In this document: piece after piece, positions 1 to 8,949 of the stretch
Position numbering within the stretch: the stretch's first letter is position 1
Layout: the number at the start of each line of letters is the position of its first letter
NCBI RefSeq assembly: GCF_003285265.1
Contig: NZ_CP030239.1
Coordinates: 1,488,001 to 1,552,000 of the forward strand
Length of the DNA: 64,000 nucleotides
Direction: 5' to 3'
Source: Paracoccus mutanolyticus
Lineage (GTDB): Bacteria; Pseudomonadota; Alphaproteobacteria; Rhodobacterales; Rhodobacteraceae
The notes under the pieces: generated by a model
The model's input: the letters and a program-made list of their open reading frames with translations, nothing else
Database searches by the model: none
What the model was told of the DNA's origin: nothing
Position numbers and translations under genes: made by a program

Positions 1-13
1 AACGGACGCCGAA

Positions 14-37
14 GGGGCGGGTTCCGAAGCCCGCCCC
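14..37 (-). terminator. Hairpin terminator after gbcB
   Basis: A perfect 8-bp G+C inverted repeat (GGGGCGGG / CCCGCCCC) with an 8-base loop lies just past the gbcB stop codon. On the minus strand it is followed by TTCGG, so the U-tract is weak. Termination of the gbcAB transcript is the simplest reading. Confidence 0.5.
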
Positions 38-68
38 CCGATCGTGAAAACGGCCTTCTGATCGCCGC

Positions 69-1145
69 TCAGACCTCGACGGCAATGGCGCCGATGGGGT
101 GCGAACAGCAGGCCAGGATATAGCCTTCCTCGATGTCCTCGTCGGTGATGCCGCCATTGTGAACCATGTGCACCTCGCCCGAGGTCTTCTTGATCCTGCA
201 GGTGCCGCAAAGGCCAAAGGTGCAACCCGAGGGGATGTTCAGCCCATTGGCCTTGGCCACCGCCAGGACGGTGTCGGTCTCGGCGCATTTCGCCGTGATG
301 CCCGAAGCGGCGAAGGTGATCTGGGCCGCGCTGTCCTCGTCGGGGACCACATCGTCCAGGACGGGGGCATCGGCCTCGTTGCGGATGGGCGCGCCGAAGC
401 TTTCCTGGTGATAGCGGTCCATGTCATAGCCAAGCGCGATCAGCATGTCGCGCACCGCCTGCATGAAGGGCTCGGGGCCGCAGCAGAAGACTTCGCGTTC
501 CAGGTAATCGGGCGCCATCAGGCCCAGCATGATCTGGTTCAGGCGGCCGCGATAGCCGTGCCAGGTGCGGAACGGGTCCGATTCCTCGACCGTGAAGCGC
601 AGCTGCAGGCCGGGCACCCGGTCGGCCATGCCTTCCAGCCGCTGGCGAAAGATGATGTCGCTGGGCGCGCGGGCGGCATGGACGAAGACGATGTCCGGCA
701 TCTCGCCCGAATCCCAGGCCCAGGTGGTCATCGACATCATCGGCGTGATGCCCGACCCCGCCGAGATCATCAGGTATTTCGGCGCCTCGTGGCGCAGAAA
801 GCTGAAGATGCCGGCGGGCCCGAAGGCTTTCAGCCGCATGCCGGGGCGCAGGTGATCCAGCATCCAGCGCGTGCCGATGCTGCCCATCTGCGCCTTGACC
901 GTGACCGAGATCGACAGCGGCCGCGACGGGCTGGAGCTGATCGTGTAGGTCCGCTGCACGTTCCCGCCCGGCACCGGCAGGTCCAGCGTGATGAACTGGC
1001 CCGGCTGATAATCGAACCAGGCCCCCGACGGTGCGCGGAAGGTGAAGGTGGCGGTGTCCGATGTCTCGGGCACCACCATCGCGCATTCCAGCAACTCGTC
1101 GTCCTTCCACGGCTTGTCGCCGAATGCCTTGACCAGAACCGCCAT
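69..1145 (-). CDS. gbcB: Glycine betaine monooxygenase, reductase subunit (GbcB)
   Basis: Electron-transfer partner of the Rieske oxygenase GbcA, which demethylates glycine betaine to dimethylglycine with release of formaldehyde. The 358-residue protein has an N-terminal flavin-binding barrel (FAD motif RTYTISSSP near residue 65), a NAD-binding domain (SAGSGITPMMS near 128, CCGPEPFM near 223) and a C-terminal plant-type [2Fe-2S] domain (CTFGLCGTC near 309, distal Cys in LACCS). This order is that of the GbcB/ferredoxin-reductase family. Its ATG overlaps the gbcA stop codon by one base (TAATG), so the two are translationally coupled. Vanillate- or carnitine-oxygenase reductases are related alternatives; pairing with GbcA makes betaine the best guess. 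Confidence 0.85.
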   Translation of the reverse strand: MAVLVKAFGDKPWKDDELLECAMVVPETSDTATFTFRAPSGAWFDYQPGQFITLDLPVPGGNVQRTYTISSSPSRPLSISVTVKAQMGSIGTRWMLDHLRPGMRLKAFGPAGIFSFLRHEAPKYLMISAGSGITPMMSMTTWAWDSGEMPDIVFVHAARAPSDIIFRQRLEGMADRVPGLQLRFTVEESDPFRTWHGYRGRLNQIMLGLMAPDYLEREVFCCGPEPFMQAVRDMLIALGYDMDRYHQESFGAPIRNEADAPVLDDVVPDEDSAAQITFAASGITAKCAETDTVLAVAKANGLNIPSGCTFGLCGTCRIKKTSGEVHMVHNGGITDEDIEEGYILACCSHPIGAIAVEV

Positions 1146-2383
1146 TATTCGGCCGCCATGGCCGGGCTGGGGGTCAGGTGCTTTTGCATGTGCCGCACAT
1201 ACCAGTCGACGAAGTGGATCACGCCTTCCTCCTGCGTGGGGGAATAGGGCCCGGGCTGATAGGCGGGCGACAGGATGCCCTTCTGGTTTTCCTCGACCAC
1301 GCGGCGATCCTCGTCATTGGTGGCGAGCCACACCTCGGTCAGGGTTTTCAGGTCGTAATCCTTGCCCTCGACAGCGTCCTTGTGGACCAGCCACTTGCTG
1401 GTCACCTCGGTTTCGGTCGGGCTGATCGGCAGCAGGCGGAACACGATGGCGTGGTCGGGCAGGAAGTGGTTCCAGCTGGACGGGAAGTGATAGAACATCA
1501 GGCTGCCCGCGTCGTTCCAGGGCATGGTGCCCATGCGGCGCGCGACGGCCGCCTTGGTCGACATGGTGAAGCTTTCGGCATTGTCCAGCAGCGGAACCCG
1601 CGCCAGACGCCACTGCATGTCGGCCTGGTTCACGAAACGCGCGGGCACGCCCGCCTTGTCGCAGCGGTCCCAATGGGCCAGGATTTCCGGCGAGGCGGCG
1701 TTCGGCCCCTCCATCACCGTCATCAGCGGGTTGTCGGAATAGGTCCGGCAGAGCGAGGGGTGGCTGCCGCCGCAGTGATAGCATTCGCGGTTGTTCTCGA
1801 TCACCAGCTTCCAGTTGCCGTTCTCGATGATGGTCGAGGAGAAGGCCACCTTGGCATCCGCCAGGCCCGAGGGCGCCAGATAGGGGATCAGGTTCTTGCC
1901 CAGTTCGGCGATCGAGGGCGGCACCTCGGCCAGGCAGACAAAGACCATGCCATTCAGGTCGACGCAATGCACCGGCTTGAGCCCGAACTTGGACGCATCG
2001 AAGTCGTCGCCCATGTCGCGGGCGTATAGCAGCTTGCCGTCCAGTTCGTAGGTCCACTGGTGATAGGGGCAGACCAGCTTGGCGGTCGAGCCGCTGGGCT
2101 TGGAACACAGCCGCTGGCCGCGATGGCGGCACACGTTGTGGAAGGCGCGGATCTTGCCGTCGCCGCCGCGCACGATCAGCACCGGATAGGCGCCAACCTG
2201 CATCGTCGCGTAGTTGCCGGTCTTGGGAATTTCGCAGGCCGGGATGGCGAACAGCCATTCCTTGTACCAGATCTGTTCCAGATCGTTCTGGAACACGCCT
2301 TCGTCGCAGTAAAGATCGCGGCTCAGCGAATATTTCGGCTGCCGATTGGCAAGCTGGGACAGGATTTCCGCGGGGTTCAGCAT
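1145..2383 (-). CDS. gbcA: Glycine betaine monooxygenase, Rieske oxygenase subunit (GbcA)
   Basis: Terminal oxygenase of betaine catabolism. The start at 2383 gives 412 residues and begins MLNPAEIL, the usual family start; a longer in-frame extension upstream has no resemblance to the family. The Rieske motif is complete (CRHRGQRLC followed by CPYHQW, about residues 85-108) and the mononuclear iron region NNRECYHCGGSH is near residue 200. It shares an operon with gbcB. The formaldehyde it releases could feed the gfa-flhA-fghA pathway at 16.2-19.8 kb; that link is inference. No betaine-responsive regulator gene is visible in this window, and I see no clear promoter in 2384-2575. Confidence 0.87.
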   Translation of the reverse strand: MLNPAEILSQLANRQPKYSLSRDLYCDEGVFQNDLEQIWYKEWLFAIPACEIPKTGNYATMQVGAYPVLIVRGGDGKIRAFHNVCRHRGQRLCSKPSGSTAKLVCPYHQWTYELDGKLLYARDMGDDFDASKFGLKPVHCVDLNGMVFVCLAEVPPSIAELGKNLIPYLAPSGLADAKVAFSSTIIENGNWKLVIENNRECYHCGGSHPSLCRTYSDNPLMTVMEGPNAASPEILAHWDRCDKAGVPARFVNQADMQWRLARVPLLDNAESFTMSTKAAVARRMGTMPWNDAGSLMFYHFPSSWNHFLPDHAIVFRLLPISPTETEVTSKWLVHKDAVEGKDYDLKTLTEVWLATNDEDRRVVEENQKGILSPAYQPGPYSPTQEEGVIHFVDWYVRHMQKHLTPSPAMAAE

Positions 2384-2575
2384 GGCTTGATTCCGGTGGC
2401 TGGGGTGGGAGGGGCTTCCTGATCCGAGATTTGCACCCCTTTGGCGGATCGCAATCCGACAAATGCGACATTCAGACGACGGAAACGAACCCCGGCGGCC
2501 GGCCCATGCATTTGTGCCGAGCAGTCCTGGCCTTGTGCTAGGCTGACCGGGCGCCAAGAAGACAGGAGCAGAACG

Positions 2576-3555
2576 ATGATGATGCGGTTTCTGGCAGCGA
2601 CCATCGCCCTGGCCATGGTCTGCATTCCCGCCCCCCGGGCCGAGGAACTGCGCTTTTTTCGCATCGCAACGGCCGCGACGGGCGGCACCTATTATCCAGT
2701 CGGGGCCCTGATCGCCACGGCGATTTCGGCACCGCCCGGCTCGCGCCCCTGCGCGCAGGGCGGGCCCTGCGGGGTGGCGGGGCTGATCGCCTCGGCTCGC
2801 CAGCGAAGTGATGGATCAGCTTATCGGCCTCGCCCGGCGCACGCTGGCAGATGGCCTGGTTCAGGGCATCGAGGACGAAGCCGGTCGCCATCGATGTCGA
2901 GACGCGCCAACCGACGATCTTTCGGGCGAAGACGTCGATGACAAAGGCGATCATGTGGTGCGCGGCGGGACGCTGCAAGCGCAACCATCGCGACCTGCGC
3001 GGCAAACGGGTTTCCGTGGACATGGCGGGTTCGGGCACGATGGTGGATGCGGGGATCATCCTGGCGGCCGCCGGTCTGGCGCCGGGCGATTTCACGGAAG
3101 CAAGGCTGAGCGCGTCCGATGCCGCCCGCGCCCTGTCCAGGAACGAACTGGACGCCTTCTTCTTTGTCGGCGGCTACCCCGCCCCCGCCATCGCTGAACT
3201 GGCTGGCCAGGTCGAGATATCCCTACTGCCGATTCCGGCGGAACTGGCGCGCCAGGTTGCGCAGGATCACCCGTTCCTGTCCGAAAGCACCATCCCGCCC
3301 GGCACCTACCAGGGACAGGGCGAGGCTGTGCCCACGTTGTCCGTGGCCGCCATCTGGGCGACCTCGGCCCGCCAGCCCGACGACCTGATCCTGTCGATCA
3401 CCCGCGCCTTGTGGAGCGAGCCCTCGGCCCGGCTGCTGCGCACGGGCCGTCCGATGGGCCGCGCCATCGAGCGGTCCCATGCGCTGGAGGGGCTGGGAAT
3501 CCCCCTGCATCCCGGCGCCGCGCAGTTCTATCGCGAGATCGGGATGCTGGACTGA
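2576..3555 (+). pseudogene. TAXI-family TRAP transporter solute-binding protein, internally replaced
   Basis: Periplasmic binding protein of a TRAP-type uptake system (TAXI subfamily). An AGGAG Shine-Dalgarno precedes three consecutive ATG codons at 2576. The product starts with a signal peptide (cleavage near APRAEE) and the family motif ATGGTYYPVG. Family sequence stops near 2808 (GLIASAR) and resumes near 2951, where DLRGKRVSVDMAGSG reads on to the stop at 3555. In between lie about 140 bases of an IS3-type transposase in the opposite orientation, replacing some 70-80 expected codons. There are also frame changes at the right junction. No membrane component of a TRAP system lies nearby, so it was probably an orphan even when intact. 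Confidence 0.75.
2809..2950 (-). mobile_element. IS3-family transposase (orfB) fragment
   Basis: Read on the minus strand this piece encodes IAFVIDVFARKIVGWRVS, then FVLDALNQAI and DKLIHH. This is the conserved integrase-core region of IS3-group OrfB that leads up to the second catalytic Asp (family form LIHHSDRGSQY). The match ends abruptly on both sides, at LIHH and just before IAFVID. No terminal inverted repeats, no orfA and no target duplication are seen, so it is a scrap and not an element. Confidence 0.75.
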
Positions 3556-3961
3556 GGCCTTGGCCCCAGACTTGCGCATAAGCCTGTGGACAAGAACCCG
3601 CGACTCAGGGGGCGGGACATGTGCGGGAATCGGGGCCTGCGCAGAGCCTGTGGACGAGCCCCTGGAACGGCTGGCGAACGAAGGCGGGTTTTCCACATGT
3701 CGACAAGCCCATCGGCCTTTTCCACACGTTGTGGACAACAAAAGTTCTCACAAACTTATCCACAGGTTGGATAAAACTATATTTATGTTTTTAAACGGAA
3801 ATTTCTGGTCGTGCTGCGAGAGCGCATTTTTCTCCACATTCCTCGCTGCGGTGGAATTCTGGCGTGGAACATTGATTTCCCGTTATGCACAGGGCCTACC
3901 ACTACATCATCCTTCTTTATCTTTACCTATTTTTTTGAAAGAAGGGACGGCGGAGGCGCCC
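3556..3961. other. oriC: Predicted chromosomal replication origin (oriC)
   Basis: This roughly 400-base gap holds a dense set of DnaA-box-like 9-mers. Matches to TTATNCACA are TTATCCACA at 3756-3764 and TTATGCACA at 3883-3891. Single-mismatch copies are TTTTCCACA at 3689-3697 and 3718-3726, TTCTCCACA at 3830-3838, and TTGTCCACA in reverse at 3585-3593 and 3730-3738; a weaker reverse copy is at 3649-3657. An AT-rich block at 3770-3805 (ACTATATTTATG, TTTTTAAACGG) is a candidate unwinding element, and another T-rich block lies at 3911-3940. Flanking hemJ-rho-mnmE-mnmG-rsmG-parAB is the classic origin-proximal set in alphaproteobacteria. No convincing gene lies here. Confidence 0.82.
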
Positions 3962-4408
3962 ATGACCGATCTGCTCGCCCAGGCCTATCCCTGGATCAAA
4001 GCCCTGCACATCATGGCGGTGATTTCCTGGATGGCGGGACTGTTCTATCTGCCGCGCCTGTTCGTCTATCACGCCGAGCGCGGCCGCACGGGGACCGAGC
4101 CTGCGGCCTCGCTGGCGATCATGGAGGAAAAGCTGCTGCGGCTGATCATGAATCCGGCGATGATCGTGACCTGGATCGCCGGCCTGCTGCTGGTCCTAAC
4201 CCCTGGAATCGTTGATTTTTCACAGGTCTGGCCTTGGACCAAGGGCGCGGCCGTGCTGGCGATGACCGGGTTTCACATGTGGCTTGCGCGTCAGCGCCGG
4301 GCTTTGTCCGAGGGCCGCGGAGCAAACGGCCGGACCTATCGGATGATGAACGAGGTTCCGACCCTGCTGATGGTCGTAATCGTGCTTTCGGTGATCCTGC
4401 GGTTCTGA
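3962..4408 (+). CDS. hemJ: HemJ-type protoporphyrinogen IX oxidase (integral membrane)
   Basis: Small inner-membrane protein of 148 residues with about four predicted transmembrane segments. HemJ oxidises protoporphyrinogen IX to protoporphyrin IX in bacteria without HemG or HemY. The N-terminal segment KALHIMAVISWMAGLFYLPR carries the conserved His, and the C-terminal NEVPTLLMVVIVLSVILRF matches the family end. The length fits the family (about 140-150). The ATG follows an AGGCGCC-type weak ribosome site. It lies between oriC and rho, its usual place in Rhodobacterales. Confidence 0.88.
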   Translation: MTDLLAQAYPWIKALHIMAVISWMAGLFYLPRLFVYHAERGRTGTEPAASLAIMEEKLLRLIMNPAMIVTWIAGLLLVLTPGIVDFSQVWPWTKGAAVLAMTGFHMWLARQRRALSEGRGANGRTYRMMNEVPTLLMVVIVLSVILRF

Positions 4409-4411
4409 GAA

Positions 4412-4440
4412 TTGACTCAGGGGCCGTTTCTGCCTATGTG
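4412..4440 (+). promoter_or_regulatory. Probable sigma-70 promoter of rho
   Basis: TTGACT (4412-4417) and TATGTG (4435-4440) are separated by exactly 17 bases, directly after the hemJ stop. A start near 4447 would give a leader of about 75 bases before rho. The reading rests on consensus match and position only. Confidence 0.5.
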
Positions 4441-4522
4441 ACAGCCGTCCGCCGTCCGGTGGTCTTTTCCGCACACAGATTGACGCGCTGCCCCGCTTGC
4501 GGGTGCGCCGCATCGCATAGGC

Positions 4523-5800
4523 ATGGATATGAGCGAAGAACGCCTTAATCTTTCCGACCTGAAGGCCAAGAGCCCGGCAGACCTGCTGTCCATGGCCGAG
4601 GAATGGGAGATCGAGAACGCCTCGACGATGCGCAAGGGCGAGATGATGTTCTCGATCCTCAAGGAGCACGCCGAAGAAGGGTTCGAGATCGGCGGCGATG
4701 GCGTGCTGGAGGTCGTCCAGGACGGCTTCGGCTTTCTGCGCTCGACCGAGGCGAACTATCTGCCCGGTCCCGACGACATCTATGTCAGCCCCGACATGAT
4801 CCGGCAGCATTCGCTGCGCACCGGCGACACCGTCGAGGGCGTGATCCGCGCGCCGGGCGAGAACGAGCGCTATTTCGCGCTGACCAAGGTCGAACGCATC
4901 AACTTCGAGGACCCTGAAAAGGCGCGCCACAAGGTCGCCTTCGACAACCTGACGCCGCTTTACCCGAATGAGCGGCTGAAGATGGAGATCGAGGATCCCA
5001 CGATCAAGGATCGCTCGGCCCGGATCATCGACCTGGTCGCCCCGATCGGCAAGGGCCAGCGGTCGCTGATCGTGGCGCCGCCGCGCACCGGCAAGACGGT
5101 GCTGCTGCAAAACATCGCCCATTCGATCGCCCGGAACCATCCGGAGTGCTACCTGATCGTCCTGCTGATCGACGAGCGGCCCGAGGAAGTCACCGACATG
5201 CAGCGGTCGGTCAAGGGGGAGGTCGTCTCCTCGACCTTCGACGAGCCGGCCAGCCGACATGTCGCGGTTTCGGAAATGGTCATCGAAAAAGCCAAGCGAC
5301 TGGTCGAGCATAAACGAGATGTTGTTATTCTTCTCGACTCAATCACAAGACTTGGTAGGGCGTTCAACACCGTTGTCCCCAGCTCGGGCAAGGTGCTGAC
5401 CGGCGGTGTCGATGCGAATGCCTTGCAGCGGCCGAAGCGTTTCTTCGGCGCCGCGCGCAATATCGAGGAAGGCGGTTCGCTGACCATCATTGCGACGGCG
5501 CTGATCGACACCGGATCGCGCATGGACGAGGTGATCTTCGAAGAGTTCAAGGGTACCGGCAACAGTGAGATCGTCCTGGATCGGAAGGTCGCCGACAAGC
5601 GCGTCTTCCCGGCCATGGACATCCTGAAATCCGGCACCCGGAAAGAGGAACTTCTGGTGGATGCGAAGGATCTGCAGAAGACTTATCTGCTGCGGCGCAT
5701 TCTGAACCCGATGGGCACGACCGACGCCATCGAGTTCCTGATCTCGAAGCTGAAGCAGACCAAGACGAATGGCGAATTCTTCGAGTCGATGAACGCCTGA
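4523..5800 (+). CDS. rho: Transcription termination factor Rho
   Basis: Hexameric RNA helicase that ends transcription of untranslated RNA. The 425-residue product has the Rho N-terminal helical part ([20 protein letters not shown]), the cold-shock-like RNA-binding domain with GFGFLRS near residue 70, the Walker A APPRTGKT near 187, Walker B ([12 protein letters not shown]) and the Q-loop/R-loop region [15 protein letters not shown]. Length fits the family (E. coli 419). A second ATG two codons in (4529) is an equally plausible start. Fully intact. Confidence 0.96.
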   Translation: MDMSEERLNLSDLKAKSPADLLSMAEEWEIENASTMRKGEMMFSILKEHAEEGFEIGGDGVLEVVQDGFGFLRSTEANYLPGPDDIYVSPDMIRQHSLRTGDTVEGVIRAPGENERYFALTKVERINFEDPEKARHKVAFDNLTPLYPNERLKMEIEDPTIKDRSARIIDLVAPIGKGQRSLIVAPPRTGKTVLLQNIAHSIARNHPECYLIVLLIDERPEEVTDMQRSVKGEVVSSTFDEPASRHVAVSEMVIEKAKRLVEHKRDVVILLDSITRLGRAFNTVVPSSGKVLTGGVDANALQRPKRFFGAARNIEEGGSLTIIATALIDTGSRMDEVIFEEFKGTGNSEIVLDRKVADKRVFPAMDILKSGTRKEELLVDAKDLQKTYLLRRILNPMGTTDAIEFLISKLKQTKTNGEFFESMNA

Positions 5801-5816
5801 CAGGAGACGAGGCTGG

Positions 5817-7080
5817 GTGGATACGATCTTTGCCGAGGCGACGCCGCCCGGCCGGGGTGGCGTCACAGTGGTCCGCATCAGCGGACCGCAGGCGCATGCC
5901 TTGTTGCAGGATCTGGCGGGGCCTGTCGAACAGCCCCGCCACGCCACCTTGCGCGCGATTCGGGACGGCAGCGATCTGATCACGGTGAATTGATTACCAT
6001 AGGATTAGCCGTGAGCTCCACTGCCTTTAGTCGCGTGGTTTGCGCGATCGCTATCGCTGCACTTCTCCCAGTCACTTCGCTGCCCGTCATCGCACAGGGG
6101 AGGCTGCCCGGTCTTCTCGGCGGGCAGAGGCGGGTGAGTTTACCCGCAGGGCTTTCGTGAATGGTCGGATGGATCTTGCGGAGGCCGAAGGTCTGGCCGA
6201 TCTTCTGGCTGCGGAAACCGAAGCGCAGCGGAAGCTGGCGGTCCAGGCTACGGATGGCGCCTTGGGCCGCAAGGTGGATGCATTGCGCGCGAGGCTGGTC
6301 CGGGCAGGGGCGCTGATCGAGGCTAGCATCGACTTTGCCGATGAGGAGGTTCCGGAGGACGTTCCTGATGAAGTCTTCTATGTTATTCAGGACATATCCA
6401 GTGATTTAGCGGGGATGCTGATCCGCTATCCTGCCACTGAACGTCTTCGTCAAGGATATGAGGTTGCAATCATCGGCCCCCCCAACGCGGGCAAGTCGAC
6501 GCTTCTGAATCGTATCGCGGGCCGGGATGTGGCGCTGGTGTCGGACATTGCGGGGACGACGCGCGATATCATCGAACTAAGAACCGACCTTCGTGGCCTT
6601 CCGGTGACCTTTCTGGATACCGCGGGATTGAGGCATTCGGACGATGTCGTTGAGGCGATGGGCGTCGAACGTGCTCGGCAGCGGGCATTTGACGCGGATC
6701 TGAGAATTCATCTGTCAGAGGATGGTGCACGACAGGATCCTTATCGAGAGGGCGACCTAGCGGTGCGATCCAAGATCGACCGAGAAGGTAGGTACGACGG
6801 AGTGTCGGGCGCCACCGGACAAGGGCTCGCGGAATTGCTAGACATGGTATATGAACGGCTGCACGTCCGAGCGGTGAATCCGGGTTTGGTTAGCCACAGG
6901 CGGCAGGCGGAGGCTCTGAGTCGGGCAATCACCGCTCTTGATGTCGACAAAGAGGCTCCTGCAGAGATACTGGCCGAATCAGTGCGGCAGGCGTCACATG
7001 AACTGGCTTCGATGGTTGGCCGCATCGGAGCCGAAGACTATCTGGATGAGATCTTCTCGTCATTCTGCATCGGAAAATAG
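5817..7080 (+). pseudogene. mnmE: tRNA uridine-5-carboxymethylaminomethyl modification GTPase MnmE, internally replaced
   Basis: MnmE works with MnmG on wobble uridine 34 of certain tRNAs. A GTG start at 5817 gives the proper N-terminus DTIFAEATPPGRGG, which runs to about 5980 and reaches a stop at 5991. Family sequence resumes near 6120 as AEAGEFTRRAF and continues to the correct C-terminal FCIGK at 7080. The G domain is present (GPPNAGKST, DIAGTTRD, DTAG). The gap, about 35 residues of the formyl-folate-binding domain, is filled by unrelated DNA (5981-6095). As written the gene cannot give full-length protein; an ATG at 6040 would give only a truncated form. A one-gene break in this conserved pair suggests checking the assembly. 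Confidence 0.85.
5981..6095 (+). other. Unrelated scrap inside mnmE, reads as a signal peptide
   Basis: Within mnmE this stretch has no MnmE resemblance. From a GTG at 6010 it reads SSTAFSRVVCAIAIAALLPV followed by TSLPVIAQG, a textbook Sec signal peptide, with AGGAT just upstream as a possible ribosome site. It looks like the 5' end of some exported-protein gene. The source gene cannot be named from so short a piece. Confidence 0.5.
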
Positions 7081-8949
7081 GTGTTTCACGTGAAACAATT
7101 TGATGTAGTGGTTGTCGGTGGCGGACATGCCGGAGTCGAGGCCGCAATGGCATCTGCCCGCATGGGTGCCAATACGGCCTTGATCACGCTGTCCCGAGGT
7201 GATCTAGGCACGCTGTCGTGTAATCCAGCCGTTGGCGGACTGGGCAAGGGTCATCTTGTCCGGGAAATCGATGCCTTGGACGGTGTGATGGGGCGCTTGG
7301 CTGACGCGGCCGGTATTCAGTTTCGGTTGCTGAATCGCCGTAAAGGTCCTGCGGTACAAGGTCCGCGTGCCCAGGCAGACAGAAAGATATACCGATCCGC
7401 GGCCGCAAAGATGGTCTCGGAACAATCTAACCTAGTCCTCATCGTCGGAGAGGTGTCCGATATTGAGAGAGACGGAGACAGAGTTGTAGGCGTTAAGCTC
7501 GCTAACGGCGATCATATCCTAACAGGGAACGTGATTCTTACCACGGGCACGTTTCTCAACGGTCTCATCCACATCGGGGAAACCACACGAAGGGCAGGAC
7601 GGTGGGGCGATGGTACGTCGATAGCCTTGGCGCAGACCCTGCAATCGCTCGGCCTTCCCTTAGGACGGTTGAAGACGGGGACGCCGCCCCGTATCGAAAA
7701 GGCAAGCATCGACTGGGCCAGCTTGGAACAACAGAGAGGGGACGATGAACCTGTTCTGTTTTCATACCTGAGTGTCCAGACGGCGCTTCCCCAAATTTCA
7801 TGCGCCATTACCCATACCAATGCCACGACGCATGCCATCATCAGGGCAAACCTATCCCGATCAGCAATGTATGGCGGCCGCATAGATGGCGTGGGGCCGC
7901 GATATTGCCCGTCGATCGAGGACAAGGTCGTTCGATTTTCCGAAAAGAACACACACCAGATCTTTCTGGAGCCTGAGGGGTTGGATTCTACGCTGGTTTA
8001 TCCGAACGGGATATCCACTTCGCTTCCAGAGGACGTTCAGCATGACTACGTCCGTTCGATAAGAGGCCTGGAATATGCCAAGCTTGTTCAACCAGGCTAT
8101 GCGGTTGAATATGATTATATTGATCCTCGCGCCCTAAGGCCGACCTTGGAACTCAAGGCGGTCGAAGGGCTCTACCTGGCAGGCCAGATCAATGGCACGA
8201 CGGGCTATGAAGAGGCAGCAGCTCAAGGCTTGGTCGCGGGCTTGAACGCAGCGTCGAAGAGCTTGAAGCGTCCCTCCGTTACCTTCAGCCGGTCACAAAG
8301 CTACATTGGCGTCATGATCGACGACCTTGTGACGCGCGGAGTCACCGAACCATATCGTATGTTCACGTCGCGCGCTGAATATCGCCTCTCACTTCGGGCG
8401 GACAACGCTGATCAAAGACTGACCCCACTTGGTCTGGAACTCGGCTGTGTGACGCAAGATAGAGCGGACGCGCACAAGGATAAAATGCGCCGCATTCATG
8501 CGTTGCGTCAGCATTGCGAGCGGGTTCAATTCACGCCGTCGCAATTGAATAAGGCGGGGATTGCGGTTAGGCAGGACGGCAGCCGGCGCAGCCTGTTTTC
8601 TCTCCTTGGCCAATCGGAAATTACGCCTGAATTGGTACTATGGCTCGACGAAATCGTGAGTAAGGCCGATCCCATCATACGGCAGCAGGTGGCCACCGAT
8701 GCCCTTTATGCACAGTATGCTGATCGCCAAGCGCGTGACGCAGAACAACTTAGGAAAGAAGAAGCGGCAACTATTCCTGAAACCTTTGATTACGATGCTC
8801 TGTCGGGGCTGTCTAACGAGCTCAAGCAAAAGCTAAATAAGCAGAAGCCAGCTAATCTGGCAGAGGCAGGCCGAATCGAAGGTATGACGCCTGCAGCCTT
8901 AACTTTTATTCTTGCGGTAATTCGGTCAGGCGAGCGCAGAAGTGCATGA
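7081..8949 (+). CDS. mnmG: tRNA uridine-5-carboxymethylaminomethyl modification enzyme MnmG (GidA)
   Basis: FAD-dependent partner of MnmE in wobble-uridine modification. The product of 622 residues starts from GTG with [20 protein letters not shown], including the dinucleotide-binding GGGHAG, and shows the two family signatures [11 protein letters not shown] and [19 protein letters not shown] perfect parS site lies in codons 1-6. The 3' end overlaps rsmG by four bases (ATGA). Its base composition is visibly lower in G+C than most of the window (31 of 60 in 7441-7500) with many rare codons such as ATA, AGA and CTA, but the reading frame is intact. Confidence 0.95.
   Translation: MFHVKQFDVVVVGGGHAGVEAAMASARMGANTALITLSRGDLGTLSCNPAVGGLGKGHLVREIDALDGVMGRLADAAGIQFRLLNRRKGPAVQGPRAQADRKIYRSAAAKMVSEQSNLVLIVGEVSDIERDGDRVVGVKLANGDHILTGNVILTTGTFLNGLIHIGETTRRAGRWGDGTSIALAQTLQSLGLPLGRLKTGTPPRIEKASIDWASLEQQRGDDEPVLFSYLSVQTALPQISCAITHTNATTHAIIRANLSRSAMYGGRIDGVGPRYCPSIEDKVVRFSEKNTHQIFLEPEGLDSTLVYPNGISTSLPEDVQHDYVRSIRGLEYAKLVQPGYAVEYDYIDPRALRPTLELKAVEGLYLAGQINGTTGYEEAAAQGLVAGLNAASKSLKRPSVTFSRSQSYIGVMIDDLVTRGVTEPYRMFTSRAEYRLSLRADNADQRLTPLGLELGCVTQDRADAHKDKMRRIHALRQHCERVQFTPSQLNKAGIAVRQDGSRRSLFSLLGQSEITPELVLWLDEIVSKADPIIRQQVATDALYAQYADRQARDAEQLRKEEAATIPETFDYDALSGLSNELKQKLNKQKPANLAEAGRIEGMTPAALTFILAVIRSGERRSA
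7082..7097. promoter_or_regulatory. parS: parS centromere site 1
   Basis: Perfect 16-bp palindrome TGTTTCACGTGAAACA, the consensus ParB binding site. It overlaps the start codon region of mnmG and encodes residues around FHVKQ there. ParB is encoded 3.2 kb downstream and oriC lies 3.3 kb upstream, the expected arrangement for chromosome segregation. Confidence 0.95.

Noticed and set aside
99..1247. Long open frames on the plus strand opposite gbcB and similar antisense frames throughout
   Set aside because: They mirror well-recognised genes on the other strand and have the Arg/His/Gly-rich composition typical of G+C-rich shadows.
3586..3774. Small open frames within the oriC gap
   Set aside because: No ribosome sites or recognisable domains; the codons are made up of DnaA boxes.
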